NCBI GenBank assembly: GCA_963707275.1
Contig: CAVPPH010000003.1
Span: 124,001-188,000 of the forward strand
Direction of reading: 5' to 3'
From: JACKBK01 sp963707275
Lineage (GTDB): Bacteria; Chloroflexota; Anaerolineae; JAAEKA01
Length of the DNA: 64,000 bases
Shown piece by piece: positions 8,517 to 18,504 of this stretch. Position 1 is the stretch's first letter; every line of letters begins with the position of its first letter. The notes beneath the pieces were generated by a model that was given only the letters and a program-made list of their open reading frames with translations, was not told the DNA's origin and ran no database searches. The translations under genes were made by a program, and so were the position numbers.

Positions 8517-8921
8517 TTACTGTTCTGTCTCGGCTATGAACTCCAGCGTGGCCTGGGTGATCAGGCCGGAGCGGGTCTCGCCGTGGCGGGCCGCGTAGCT
8601 GTCGATCAGGCTGAGAACCCGCTCCGGAATCGTCACATTGACGCGCCGGGCCTTGCCGGACAACCTGGTGAGATCCACAGTGACCACGGCCCACGTGCCG
8701 CCCGCATAGTCAGCATTCGCACTGTGATACTCCACCGTCCGGGGATGTGGAACCGTCTCGCCGTCAATGAGCAGACCCTCGATGTGACACTCGATGGCCT
8801 CGACCGCGTTGTTGAGTGCTTCATCGATGGTGTCGCCGCCGCTGAAACACCCCGGCAAATCGGGAACCGTAACGCCGTAATCGCTTTCGGGGTCTTTGTG
8901 AATAACAACTGGATATCGCAT
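8517..8921 (-). CDS. hicB: HicB-family antitoxin
   Basis: The 134-residue protein has the HicB N-terminal fold: MRYPVVIHKDPESDYGVTVP followed by DLPGCFSGGDTIDEALNNAVEAI. A C-terminal DNA-binding module (about 90-130, VNVTIPERVLSLIDSYA) looks like a ribbon-helix-helix, so the protein can both neutralise HicA and repress its own operon. It starts 3 bases after the hicA stop, in the usual toxin-first order. The 130 bases downstream hold no clear gene. Confidence 0.9.
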   Translation of the reverse strand: MRYPVVIHKDPESDYGVTVPDLPGCFSGGDTIDEALNNAVEAIECHIEGLLIDGETVPHPRTVEYHSANADYAGGTWAVVTVDLTRLSGKARRVNVTIPERVLSLIDSYAARHGETRSGLITQATLEFIAETEQ

Positions 8922-8924
8922 CGG

Positions 8925-9120
8925 TTACCTCGGTGGCCAGTCCCAGCCTGCCTGTCGAAAGACGCTGCGCAATGTTCCTGTCGGCAGATCGGTCTTTGGG
9001 TGCGGAACAGTCACGCGACCGGACTTTTCTGGATGTCTGTAGTGATGGTGGCTTCCACGTACAGTGACGAGAATCCACCCGTCGTCGCCTGAGCCTGGCA
9101 ATGACGTCACGACTGCTCAT
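8925..9120 (-). CDS. hicA: HicA-type mRNA interferase toxin, frameshifted
   Basis: HicA toxins are about 60-residue double-stranded-RNA-binding-fold ribonucleases that cleave mRNA. Here the N-terminus MSSRDVIARLR is read from 9120, and the body DDGWILVTVRGSHHHYRHPE...VTVPHPKTDLPTGTLRSV lies in the next frame. Removing one base near 9087 joins them into a perfect full-length HicA. The catalytic histidine lies in GSHHH. As written the toxin is broken. Either the extra base is a consensus error or the toxin has been inactivated while the antitoxin survives. It starts 3 bases after the ABC transporter stop. Confidence 0.8.
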
Positions 9121-9123
9121 GGA

Positions 9124-11063
9124 TCAGATTATACACACTGCACACATCGCTGGCAAAGCTCCCGGCTTAGCACAGATCAGGCCGCTGTTGGATCGCTGGC
9201 CGAGACTCACGCTGGATGCCCACTGTCCGTCGCCGTTGACCGTCTCTGCCTCTGCGCGCCGCCGCTGCCCCACCTGCTCGATGTAGGCCAGCGACTGGTG
9301 GCGGAAGTAGGTGTCGTAGAGGGTGGCGTAGTGGCCGCCTTGCGCCATCAGGCTGGCGTGGCTGCCCTGCTCGATGATGCGCCCCTGATCCAGCACGATG
9401 ATGCGGTCGACGGCGCGCACGGTGGAGAGGCGGTGGGCGATGACGATGGCGGTGCTGCGCGCCAGGATCAGGTCGATGGCCTGCTGGATCTGCTGCTCGG
9501 TGAAGGGATCGATGCTGGCGGTGGCCTCGTCGAGGATGAAGATGGCCGGCTCCTGCACCAGCACGCGCATCAGCGCGACCAACTGGCGCTGCCCCATGCT
9601 CAGCCGCGCGCCGCGCTCGCCCACGTCGGTGTGCGATGCCGTCGGGCAGCGTCTCCAGCCACTCGCCTTCGCCGATCTGGCGGGCCAGCGTCGAGGATCT
9701 CATCATCGGTCGCCTCGGGGCGGGCGTAGCGGATGTTGTCAGCCACCGTGCCGTTGAAGAGGAAGGGGGTCTGCGAGACGATGCCAAGCTGGCTGCGGTA
9801 CCAGTCCAGGTCCAGGTCGCGGATGTCGTCGCCGTCGATCAGCAGTTCGCCCGCCCTGGAACTCGTAGAAGCGGGCGATGAGCTTGCCCAGGCTGCTCTT
9901 GCCGGCGCCGGTGTGACCCACCAGCGCGACGCTTTCGCCCGGCGCCGATGCGCAGGGTGAAGTCGTCCAGCACCTGCTCCTGCTCGGTGTAGCGGAAGTC
10001 CAGGTCGCGGAACTCGATCTCGCCGCGCAGCCGGCCGGGCTGCTGGTCATCGGCTCTGATGCACGGTCGGTTCGGCATCGATCAGCGCGAAGATACGCTC
10101 CGAGGCTGACAGGCCGGCCTGCACCTGGCTCCAGAAGGCCGAAAGCTGGGCCATGGGAAACCAGAAGCGGTCCACGCTGGTGATGAAGAGATACCAGGCG
10201 CCGATGGTGATCACGCCGGCCGCGGCGGACAGCCCGCCGAAGTAGACCAGCAGGCCGTGCCGATGCCGCCCACCATGCTCAGCACCGGGAAGACGTTGGA
10301 GAGGATGAAGCCGCGCCGCAGGTTGATGTCGTAGGACTGGCTGTTGACCACCAGGAACTCGCCATAGATGGCCGATTCCTGGCGGAAGTTCTTGGCGACG
10401 CTGATGCCGGTGATCGCTTCCTGGATGGCGGAGTTGACCTCGGCGATGGCGCGGAAGCCGCTGCGGGTCGCCTTGCGAGCGAGGGTGCGCAGGCTGTAGG
10501 CCAGCACGACGATCACCAGCGCAAAGACGATCAGCGCGACGGTCAACTGCCAGGAGATGGTCCACAGGATCACGGCCAGGATCACCACCGACAGCATCTG
10601 GCTGATGATGTCGGTGATCAGCACGACGACCTGTGAGAACTCCTGGGTGTCGGTGGTGATGCGGCTGATGATGCGCCCGGAGCGGTACTGGTCGAAGAAC
10701 GACATGTCCTGGTTGATGACCGACTCGAACGCGTCCAGCCGCAGGTCGCTCATCACGGTGCCGGTGAGACGCACCAGCAGCCGGCGGCGTATCCAGTTCG
10801 CGCCCCAGATAAACAGGCCGGTCAGCAGCGACAGCGATCACCAGGCCGATCAGCAGCAGCGAGCTGGGGTTCTGGTCGAGCTGGTTGATCCCCTCGGCCA
10901 CGATCAGCGGCTGGACGGCGGTGACAATGGCCAGCGCGACGATCAGAACCACCGCCCACGTCAGCCGCCGCCGGTCGCGCGCGAAATAGCGCCCGATCCT
11001 GCGCACAAGATCGCGGTCGCTATAGTTTCGGTCGTAGGCTTCGGTGTTCAGTCCGGAAAACAT
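9124..11063 (-). CDS. ABC exporter subunit (TMD-NBD), heavily frameshifted
   Basis: This is the second half of a probable heterodimeric ABC exporter pair. The N-terminal membrane domain is readable from 11063 (INQLDQNPSSLLLIGLVIA) and then in a second frame (FFDQYRSGRIISRITTDTQEF). The ATPase contains GESVALVGHTGAGKSSLGK (Walker A), RLSMGQRQLVALMR (signature), FILDEATASID (Walker B) and VIAHRLSTV (H-loop). About seven frame changes, six of them one extra base and one a missing base, break it at roughly 10825, 10255, 10063, 9945, 9858, 9690 and 9640. The encoded motifs are intact, so I favour sequence error over decay. The partner gene ends 11 bases upstream. The substrate is unknown. Confidence 0.8.
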
Positions 11064-11074
11064 GGGTCAGAGCT

Positions 11075-12831
11075 TTATTCATAGCTCGCAAAGATGTTGC
11101 GATAGGCTTCGGATTGTTGCAGCAGATCCTCGTGCGTACCGATGGCGGCGATGCGGCCTTTTTTCAGCACGACGATCTGATCGGCCCAGCGAATCTGCGA
11201 CAGCCGGTGGGTGATCAGGATGGTGGTGCGCCCGCGCGAGGCCTCCTCGATGGCGCGCTGGATGCGGTCCTCGGTGGCGCTGTCGATGGCGCTGGTCGAG
11301 TCGTCGAGAATCAGTATCTGCGGATCGGTCAGGAAGGCGCGCGCCAGCGCCAGACGCTGCCGCTGGCCGCCGGAAAGGGTCACGCCGCGCTCGCCAACCT
11401 CGGTCTCGTAGCCATCGCGGAAGTTCAGGATGAACTCGTGCGCCTGCGCCTTGTGGGCAGCGGCCTCTACCTCGTCGCGGTCGGCGTCCTGGCAGCCAAA
11501 AGCGATGTTGTCAGCGACACTGCGCGAGAAAAGGAAGATATCCTGCTCGATGATGCTGATCTGGCGGCGCAGCGCGGCCAGGTCCCAGTCGCGCACATCG
11601 ACGCCGTCCACCAGCACGCGGCCCGAATTGACGTCGTAGATGCGATTGATCAGCTTGGCGACAGTGCTCTTGCCCGCGCCGGTCTGGCCGACAATGGCGA
11701 TCGGTCTGGCCTGGCTGGACGGTGAAGCTGATGTTCTCCAGCGTCGGCATCCCGTCGTAGGCAAAGGTGACGTCCTCGAAGACCAGCGCGCCGCGGATCG
11801 GCTGATCGATAGCCGCCCACGTTCTCGTCCAGCGCCGTCTTCTCGTCGATGACTTCCAGCACACGGCGCGCGCTGGAGAGGCCGGACGACACTTGCGAGT
11901 AGGCGAACTGGCCCACGAAGGTCGGGAAGCCGAACAGCAGCATCAGCCCGTTGTAGGTCACCACGTCGCCGACGGAGATCTGGCCGCGTTCGTAGAGAAA
12001 GAGGCTCAGCGCCAGGGCGGCCGTCTGCACGAGACCAAGCAGCAGCAGATGGATGAACTTCGCCTCGATGTCGCCCTGCCAGATGAACGCCGTGCGCCAA
12101 CTGACCAGCGAGCGACGGAAGCGGTCGGTCTCACGCACCTCCTGGGCCGCGCCTTTGACCGTCTCGATGCCGTCGATGGCTTCGGCCAGTGTGGTGTTCA
12201 TGTTGCCAAACTCTTCGCGCACCGAGCGGGTCGCCGGGTTCAGTTCGCGCAGATAGCGCCACGTCTCTGCGATGTAAAGCAGCAGGTAGGCGATCGGCGC
12301 CAGCACCAGCCAGGGATTGATGCGCGGCGCAGCGATCAGCGGCACAAGGAGGAAGCTGGCCGAGCCGATCACCAGGTTAAGACCCGGGTTGAACATCAGG
12401 TTGATCTCGCGCACGTCGTTGGTGGCGCGTGCCATCAGATCGCCGGTCGCGTGCGAGTCGTGGAACTGCATGCTCTTGCCCATCAGGCTGCCGTACATCT
12501 CGTCGCGGGCGTCCCGTTCCAGCCGCTGGCCGATCAGTTCTGCCGAGAAGTTGCGCGCCATCTGCAACAACCCGCGCGCGATCTGTGTGATGGCAATCAG
12601 GAAGGCAGTGCGCAGCAGAAACGTGGTGTTGTCGGGGTTGGCCAACAGGGTATCGAAGGCCTGGCCGGCCAGCACGGCCGGCGCGCCGGCCAGCAGAGCG
12701 TTGGCCAGCGCGCCAAAGAAGACCCCAAAGATCCAGATCCAGTTGCGGCGGACATGCGACCAGAGCCAGAGCAACGGGCTGCGCTGGTCCGACTTCCAGA
12801 GGCGATGAACGGTAAATTCAGCAGTAGTCAT
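11075..12831 (-). CDS. ABC exporter subunit (TMD-NBD), two frameshifts
   Basis: This approximately 585-residue exporter half-transporter has a six-helix membrane domain (WIFGVFFGALANALLAG onward; coupling-helix region FHDSHATGDLMARATNDV). The ATPase has AIVGQTGAGKSTVAKLINR (Walker A), VTLSGGQRQRLALARAF (signature), ILILDDSTSAIDSATE (Walker B) and LITHRLSQI (switch His). The aspartate in place of the usual catalytic glutamate after Walker B (DDSTS) suggests a degenerate ATP site, as expected when two subunits pair asymmetrically. The downstream subunit has the consensus DEATAS. Single extra bases near 11815 and 11715 break the frame just before the ATPase. MdlAB/BmrCD-like multidrug or lipid export is the family expectation. 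Confidence 0.85.
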
Positions 12832-12952
12832 AGGTCGATTGTGCAGACAAAACGTAACCAGGACATTTTACACCAGCGGCCGCAAATCGCACAGTGAGCG
12901 ACGCTACCGCCGCCGTTTCGCAGCATGGATCAGACGCCGGCGGCGGATCCCA

Positions 12953-12982
12953 ACGTTCGACTTTGCCGAAAAAGTCGAACGT
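12953..12982. promoter_or_regulatory. Perfect 12-bp inverted repeat in a divergent promoter region
   Basis: ACGTTCGACTTT (12953-12964) and AAAGTCGAACGT (12971-12982) flank a six-base loop, GCCGAA. No T-run follows. It sits 11 bases upstream of a good -35 box and between two divergent genes, so an operator for the Uma2-type gene or the ABC pair is as likely as a hairpin. Confidence 0.45.
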
Positions 12983-12993
12983 CTTGTGGCGTG

Positions 12994-13022
12994 TTGACAT
13001 CACGGTCGCGCGATGCTAAACT
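12994..13022 (+). promoter_or_regulatory. Sigma-70-type promoter for the Uma2-like gene
   Basis: A perfect TTGACA at 12994-12999 and TAAACT at 13017-13022 are 17 bases apart. The predicted leader to the ATG at 13078 is about 49 bases. Confidence 0.7.
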
Positions 13023-13077
13023 ACGGCAAGGTAGAAAAGCCACCGGATGATGTGATGAACAAGGCAGAGTGAGACCA

Positions 13078-13701
13078 ATGATCCGACAAACCGAAGCAGC
13101 CATACTCGAGATGGAACCAACCTGGGACGTCGCCAAACTCTTTCCAGCGCAAGGGTCGTGGAGCGAGGAAGAGTATCTCATGTTGCCCGATAACCGACTG
13201 ACTGAGTACTCCCACGGTCGATTGGAGGTGTTGCCGATGCCCAGTTTTGCTCACCAGCTTCTCGTAATGCTTCTCTACCGGCTGCTACACGCGCATATTG
13301 CAAGCCTGCGCCTTGGATTCGCCGTCATTGCACCTATGCGCGTTCAACTGTGGAAGGGCAAGTATCGGGAGCCTGATGTTGCCTTCATGCTGCGCGCCAA
13401 CCGGGACCGCATCCATGAGCAATACTGGGACGGCGCTGATCTGGTGATGGAAGTGGTCAGCCCGGACGATCCGCTTCGCGACGTAGAAACCAAGAGACGT
13501 GAATATGCACACGCCGGTATCCCTGAGTACTGGCTGGTGAATCCAAACAGTGAGACCATAACGGTGTTCACGCTACCAGTGAACGTCGACCTCTACGACG
13601 TTCACGGCGTCTACGCACGCGGCGAAACTGCCGCGTCGCTTCTTCTGCCCGGCTTCACGGTCGATGTCGATGCGTGCTTTGCCGAAGCGGAAAACTTCTA
13701 A
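13078..13701 (+). CDS. Uma2-family (DUF820) PD-(D/E)XK endonuclease-like protein
   Basis: The 207-residue protein belongs to the Uma2/DUF820 family, abundant in cyanobacteria and Chloroflexota and predicted to have a restriction-endonuclease fold. Family marks are EEYLMLPDNRLTEYSHGRLEV near the N-terminus, YREPDVAF as the central PD motif, and LVMEVVSPDDPLRDVETKRREYAHAGIPEYWLV, which supplies the E-x-V...K core. The biological target is unknown; members often sit near mobile DNA. The GTG at 13069 is in frame, but the ATG at 13078 behind AGAGTGAG is the better start. Confidence 0.85.
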   Translation: MIRQTEAAILEMEPTWDVAKLFPAQGSWSEEEYLMLPDNRLTEYSHGRLEVLPMPSFAHQLLVMLLYRLLHAHIASLRLGFAVIAPMRVQLWKGKYREPDVAFMLRANRDRIHEQYWDGADLVMEVVSPDDPLRDVETKRREYAHAGIPEYWLVNPNSETITVFTLPVNVDLYDVHGVYARGETAASLLLPGFTVDVDACFAEAENF

Positions 13702-13727
13702 ACTCCCCTGCTCACCTGGAGATATCA

Positions 13728-14792
13728 ATGCATCGAGTGGCCATGATTGCCCTGGCATGTTTGCTGGGGCTTGCTTCAGATTTTGCCTGGCTGCCTATCA
13801 ACGTGACGGCTGGCGGCAACGGCATCCAATCGCCCGCGCCGGACGCTGTTGTGCGTGGCACAATCAAAGTGCTCGGCACAGCGAACGACCAGCAGTTCGC
13901 CAAGTGGCAGCTTGACCTGCTGCCAGCGAGCGCGGCCGACCAGGCGACATTCCTGGCTCTGGGCGAGCAGCCACAGGCCAGCATCGGAGACCTCGCTGTC
14001 CTGGACACCACCTACTTCGCTGATGGAGACTACAGCCTGCGTCTGCGTGTCGTCCGCAGCGATGGCAACTATGACGAGTTCTTCCGCCAGATAGCGATTG
14101 CCAATCACGTTGCGTCATCGCCGCAGCCGTCTCGCCCCGCGGCCAGCGCACCCGTGCGCCCGACAGCGCTTTCCAAAGCAGCGCGGCTGGGCTTGTCAAC
14201 CCGCAGCGATGACGGCGCGCCGATTCTGTATCTGACCTTCGACGATGGCCCGAACCCTGTGTTCACCCCCCAAATCGTGAACATACTCGCTCGTTACGAC
14301 GCCAAAGCAACCTTCTTCGTGATCGGCGCGCATCTGGACCGCTCGCCCGCTGCGCTGCTGTCGGTGGCTGAAGGCGGTCACACCATCGCCAATCACACCT
14401 GGTCACACAAGTCGCTGGTGGGAGTGGGCGAGGCGGGCGTCGCCAGCCAGCTGACCCGCACCGCCGACCTGGTGCAGACGACAGTCGGCGACGCGCTGCC
14501 GCCCGGCAGCAAGATGCGGTGGCTGCGGCCGCCTTACGGCGCGCTGGATGCCGAGGTCGCCAGCCTGGTAGAGAAGCAGGGCTACCAGGTCGTGACCTGG
14601 GACATCGATCCCAAAGACTGGCAGCGGCCCGGTGCAACAGCCATTGCTAACGCTGTGATCAACCGTGCGTTTCCCGGCGCGGTTGTCGTCCTGCACGACG
14701 GCGGCGGCGGCAGTCAGCAGACGGTGACAGCGCTGGAGACGATCCTGGGAACGCTGTCCGAACACGGTTACGAATTTCACGCGCTGCCATAA
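13728..14792 (+). CDS. Secreted polysaccharide deacetylase (NodB domain)
   Basis: The 354-residue protein has a signal peptide, a beta-rich N-terminal domain of about 120 residues (an Ig-like VVRGTIKVLGTA ... YSLRLRVVRSDGNYDEF), a Pro/Ala/Ser linker, and then a carbohydrate esterase 4 domain. All NodB motifs are visible: TFDDGPNP (Asp172/Asp173), NHTWSHKSL, RPPYGALD, VTWDIDPKDW and VVVLHDGGG. It should remove N-acetyl groups from peptidoglycan or another surface glycan using a divalent metal. GGAGAT upstream supports the ATG at 13728. It meets the ROK-like gene tail to tail with a 16-base overlap. Confidence 0.92.
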   Translation: MHRVAMIALACLLGLASDFAWLPINVTAGGNGIQSPAPDAVVRGTIKVLGTANDQQFAKWQLDLLPASAADQATFLALGEQPQASIGDLAVLDTTYFADGDYSLRLRVVRSDGNYDEFFRQIAIANHVASSPQPSRPAASAPVRPTALSKAARLGLSTRSDDGAPILYLTFDDGPNPVFTPQIVNILARYDAKATFFVIGAHLDRSPAALLSVAEGGHTIANHTWSHKSLVGVGEAGVASQLTRTADLVQTTVGDALPPGSKMRWLRPPYGALDAEVASLVEKQGYQVVTWDIDPKDWQRPGATAIANAVINRAFPGAVVVLHDGGGGSQQTVTALETILGTLSEHGYEFHALP

Positions 14793-16192
14793 AGGGCAAT
14801 CGCCGGCAAGCTGGCCGCCGCAATCGACTGCCCCACCCGCCGACTCTTCTCATCGGGCAGTTGGATGCCAACCCTGCCTGCCAGTTCGGGAAACTCGGCT
14901 GCCAGAATCTCCTTTGCGCCGTCCAGAATCAGCGGGCCGCCCCGCCCTGAAGTCACCCGCCCCAGAATCAGCACGTGCCGCAGATCGTAGAAGTCGGCGT
15001 AATGGGCCAGCGAGTAGCCGAGATAGACGCCAATCGTGCGCCAGATGTCGGTTGCGCCCGGATGGCCGTCCTCGAGATAGCGCTGCACATGCTTCAGTTT
15101 CTCCGCCTTGGTAGCTCCTTCAGGCAACACGATGCCAACCTGCGGGGCCAGCCGGAAGACGCACTGCTGCGAAAAGTAGAGCGCGCCCACGCCGCGGTCA
15201 CCTGACCACTCATCGACCGGCGCATGCGGGCTGTAATCGACCGGCGCGAAGGCCAGCTCGTTCAGCCAACCGGTGATCTTGCCATCGGTGTCCACGTAGC
15301 CCGCGGCCTCGCTGCTGCCCATGGCGATGCCCAGCACGCCTGTCGTCCTCCAGCGACATCGCGCCGGCCAGCGCGGTCACGTCGCCGTCGTTCACTACCT
15401 CCAGCGGCACGCCAAACTCCGCGCGGATGCGCAGGAACATGGTACGAATCTCGTCGAAGCGCTCCGGCGGGATGCCGCGGAACAGCGACGCCACCATCGG
15501 CCGGTTGTCCACGTAGACGCCGGCAGAGCTGCCGCCGATGGCGTCCAGTCGCGGCATCTTTGACTGGGCCAGCCGCAGCGCAGCCACGATGCGCTCGTAA
15601 TGGTAGGCCGGGTCGGTCTGTTCCACCGGTTCCCAGACGATCTCCTCGCTGAACACCGCCTGCCCCGTCGATCACTGCCGACACCTTTACATCCGACGCG
15701 CCCAGGTCGAAGCCGATGCGGCAGCCGTCGAGGTGGCGTCCCAGCGGCTGCCCAACCTCGCGTGCCGACCGGCGCGTCGTCGATTGCGCAGTCGACGACG
15801 GTGAACGACTGCCCGTAGACCTGCTCGCCCATGAAGTGGTAGTCGAAGCGCCGCGGGCCGTCCGGCGCGTAGATCCGCCGAATGTGCTCGCCAATGCTGG
15901 CCGGCCCGCCCACGGTCAGCTTCCAGCCGCCGCGCTGCCAGAGCAGGAACTTGACCAGCCGTTCGACGTAGTTCAGGTTGGCGTCAGCGCGCGGGTGCGT
16001 CTCCGCTAACACGACTGTTTCATATCGCGAGGCAGCGCCATCGCTGCGCTCCACCACCAGCGCCAGCGGCTCGGCGAAGCCAGACGCGACAACCTCCTGG
16101 CGAAAGGCGTGGTTGGCCAGCACAGCCGGCCGGAAGGTGGCGTCGAGAGGCGGAAACGTCCGTGGCGCCACGAGATGAAACGGGGAACTCAT
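14777..16192 (-). CDS. ROK-like sugar kinase/ASKHA-fold protein, three frameshifts
   Basis: Four frame segments assemble into one protein of about 470 residues. The N-terminal 140 residues (FHLVAPRTFPPLDATFRPAV onward) are not a classical ROK segment. The ASKHA core follows with RIGFDLGASDVKVSAVIDG (phosphate-1-like), LDAIGGSSAGVYVDNRPM, VVNDGDVTALAGAMS and LGIAMGSSEAAGYVD. The breaks are near 15745, 15665 and 15340, each equal to one extra base. The substrate is unknown. The gene lies immediately downstream of a ROK-type repressor in the same orientation, suggesting that the repressor controls this sugar-related protein. Confidence 0.65.
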
Positions 16193-16195
16193 GGT

Positions 16196-17398
16196 CTAGA
16201 TCGACTCCCAGCTCGTTGGCCAGCAGCACAGCGGCTGCACCGAGTTCAACGGCATCGTCTTCCAGCGTACTGACACGCACCGACACGCGATCAGCCAGCC
16301 ACGGCAGCGTTCGTTCGCGGATCTCCGCCTCGACCGCCGCGGCAAAGGGCGCACCGAACGCCGCCACGTCGCCAGCCAGCACGATGCGCGGCACGTTGAG
16401 CACGCTGTGCAGGCTGGCCGCCGCAATGCCCAGGTAGTGGGACATTTCCGCTCCCAGCGCCAACACAGGTGGGTCGCCCTGCTGGTAAGCCGTCGCAACG
16501 GTCGCCATAGTGATCTCGTCGGCGTTCCGCACCAGCCGGCCCAGCGCCGAATCGGGCCGCCGGGCATAGATCGTGCGCGCGCCGCGCAGGACAGCCTGCT
16601 CGCCTACGATGGTCTGCAGACAGCCATCGTGTCCGCAGACACATGGGTCACCGTCCTCCATGACGCGTACGTGGCCGATCTCGCTCGCGCCGGAGTGCAG
16701 CCGCCCGCGGTAAAGCTGGCCGCCCAGGATAATACCCGCGCTGACGCCCTGCGCCGCCAGAATCACCGCCATGTCGTGGACGTTCTCCTCGCGGCGAAGG
16801 TATATTCGGCCAGCGCCGCGCCCTGGCTGTCGTTGACAAGGTAGACCGGCAGTTGATAGCGCTGGCGCAGAATATCGCCCAGGGCCAGCTGCGGCCAGCC
16901 CAGGCTGAGCGCATGGTAGACGACACCCAACTGGCTGTCGATCAACCCCGGCAGGCCGACGCCGATGCCCAGCAGTGGCTGGCTGGCTTCGACAACCAGG
17001 CGGTCCAGCAGGTCGAGCACTTGTTGTAGCGCGTCCTGGTTCCTGCCCGCGGCCAGCTCGACGCTGGCGCGGTGTACGGCCTGGCCACGCAGGTCGAAAA
17101 CTGCGCCCTCCAGCGTCGCGCCGGCCAGGTCGAGACCGATCAGATGACGCGCGTCGGGGGGAACCTGCAACAGGGTCGGCGGCTTGCCACCCCCCGATGG
17201 GCCCCGGCCGATCTCCTCGACCAGCCCCTGTTCCATCAGTTCGCTGACCACTGCCGAAGCGGTGGTGCGGGTCAGCCCACTGGCGCGGGCAATGTCAGCG
17301 CGGCTATATTCGCCGTTCTGGTAGATGAGCCGCAGCACCAGGCGCTGGTTGTGGCTCTTCGCTTCGTCGCGGGTGAGTTTCTTGCTGCGTGGGATCAT
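16196..17398 (-). CDS. ROK-family (NagC/XylR-type) transcriptional repressor, frameshifted
   Basis: The 395-residue regulator begins with a winged helix (about 15-62, LRLIYQNGEYSRADIARASG then TRTTASAVVSELMEQGLVEE). The ROK domain follows: LIGLDLAGATLEGAVFDLRG, GIGVGLPGLIDSQ and the zinc motif GHVRVMEDGDPCVCGHDGCL (CxCGxxGC). The frame changes near 16788, here equivalent to one missing base, between EYTFAARR and DMAVILAAQGVSAGI. ROK repressors release DNA on binding a sugar or phosphosugar. The exact C-terminus is uncertain: the second frame stays open to 16020, overlapping the downstream gene, and the end given is the nearest stop in another frame after NELGVDL. Confidence 0.8.
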
Positions 17399-17499
17399 GG
17401 TTAACCTGCCTCAATGGTGTGTGCGATGACGGTTAGTATATTGAACTGACAAAGCGATTTTACCGTAGGTCTGTGAAAATGTCAAGCCGTGTACGCGAA

Positions 17500-17532
17500 A
17501 CGAGGCAGCCTGCCGATGGCGGGCCGCCTCGT
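17500..17532 (-). terminator. Probable terminator of the cytochrome c gene
   Basis: ACGAGGC and GCCTCGT form the base of an extended stem, with GGCAGGC-type pairing inside. Read on the minus strand it is followed by TTTCG. It lies 75 bases downstream of the cytochrome c stop and upstream of the ROK repressor start. Confidence 0.5.
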
Positions 17533-17564
17533 GGATATCGTTTGGGACTGATCAGACTATTGTC

Positions 17565-17595
17565 ACGCTGGTTCGGTCGGAGACCGGCCAGAGCG
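17565..17595. repeat. Short palindrome, core of the GACCGGCC repeat family
   Basis: CTGGTTCGGTC and GACCGGCCAG flank a three-base loop. The same hairpin core recurs at 22.77 kb and in longer forms at 55.77 and 63.78 kb, so this is probably a truncated copy of a dispersed repeat. Confidence 0.5.
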
Positions 17596-17606
17596 GGGTA
17601 CTCCAC

Positions 17607-18323
17607 CTAGTTCAGCGACATCAGATACGTCACCAGCGCAGTAAGCTGCTCAGCACTGAGGCTCGCTCCAAAGGTCTGCGGCATCACACCGGCCGGGCAC
17701 GGGCCTGACGGGCAATCAGGCACGACAAACGCGTTGGGGTCCTGAATCGACTGGCGGATGTACGCCTCGGCTGAGAGACCCGCTACCCGGCTACCGGCGC
17801 GGGCCGAGATACCCTTCAGATCAGGACTGACGATTCCACCCGCGCCCGGTTCGCCGTGGCAGCCGGCGCAACCGTTGGCTTCAAACACCGAACGTCCTTG
17901 AGCGATCAGGGCGCTGTTGTCGACCGTGGGCGCCACAGTTGGCTCAGGCTGCTCCGTGGGTTCTGGCTCCTCGGTTGGCTCCGGCGCCGCAGTGGCAGTG
18001 GGCGGCACGGGCGTTGCGGTCGCGGTTGGCGGCACAGGCGTGTTGGTAGCAGCCGGTTCGGCAGTAGCAGTGGGCGGCACGGCGGTTGCGGTGGCAGTCG
18101 GCGGCACGGGCGTTGCGGTGGCAGCCGGCGCCGTGGTTGGCGTATCGGCAGGGGCTGCGGGCACCGACGTTGCGATAGCAGTTGGCGCAGCAGTCGGCTC
18201 AGCGGCAGAACCGCCGCACGACGCTACCATCAGCGACAGGATGACCATCGCGATGATTGCAGGCAGTGACGCACGCCGGTCCCGGCGTCCGGACGACGAT
18301 ACTCGATTGAACAGGTTACTCAT
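17607..18323 (-). CDS. Cytochrome c lipoprotein with Pro/Thr-rich linker
   Basis: The 238-residue protein has a lipoprotein signal ending LSLMVASC, so it should be anchored outside the membrane. Next comes a linker of about 110 residues made of imperfect TATAVPPTATATPVPP-type repeats, then a negatively charged PEPTEQPEPT stretch. A class I cytochrome c domain (about 155-238) has the haem site CAGCH and a distal methionine in GVMPQTFG, plus the C-terminal LSAEQLTALVTYLMSL helix. It is a likely electron carrier or a mono-haem partner of a respiratory enzyme. AAGGAGGAGTTT before 18323 fixes the start; the open frame extends further upstream. Confidence 0.9.
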   Translation of the reverse strand: MSNLFNRVSSSGRRDRRASLPAIIAMVILSLMVASCGGSAAEPTAAPTAIATSVPAAPADTPTTAPAATATPVPPTATATAVPPTATAEPAATNTPVPPTATATPVPPTATAAPEPTEEPEPTEQPEPTVAPTVDNSALIAQGRSVFEANGCAGCHGEPGAGGIVSPDLKGISARAGSRVAGLSAEAYIRQSIQDPNAFVVPDCPSGPCPAGVMPQTFGASLSAEQLTALVTYLMSLN

Positions 18324-18469
18324 AAACTCCTCCTTGGTTTTATGCATCGTACTTCGCGCAGGCGTTTTCAACGCTGCCCTCAAGATACGTGGGCTTTGCC
18401 TCTATTGGATTGTCCTGGCGCGAATTTGCGTGAATCTCGTCCCGCCGGCGCGCCGATTTGTTGGTGGCT

Positions 18470-18498
18470 TTGGTTGCATCACAGTTCTGTGCTAAACT
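18470..18498 (+). promoter_or_regulatory. Promoter of the sigma factor gene, probably leaderless
   Basis: TTGGTT at 18470-18475 and TAAACT at 18493-18498 are 17 bases apart. Transcription should begin about seven bases later, at the ATG at 18505 itself. Confidence 0.55.
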
Positions 18499-18504
18499 CC
18501 GCCC

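Noticed and set aside
9124..11063. True pseudogene status of the second ABC gene
   Set aside because: All ATPase motifs are intact and six of seven breaks are single extra bases as elsewhere, so sequence error is more likely; decay is not excluded.
17607..18323. Tandem repeats in the cytochrome c gene as a CRISPR or satellite array
   Set aside because: They are in-frame codons for a Pro/Thr-Ala linker of variable units, not spaced identical repeats. No CRISPR array, tRNA or rRNA was seen in the window.
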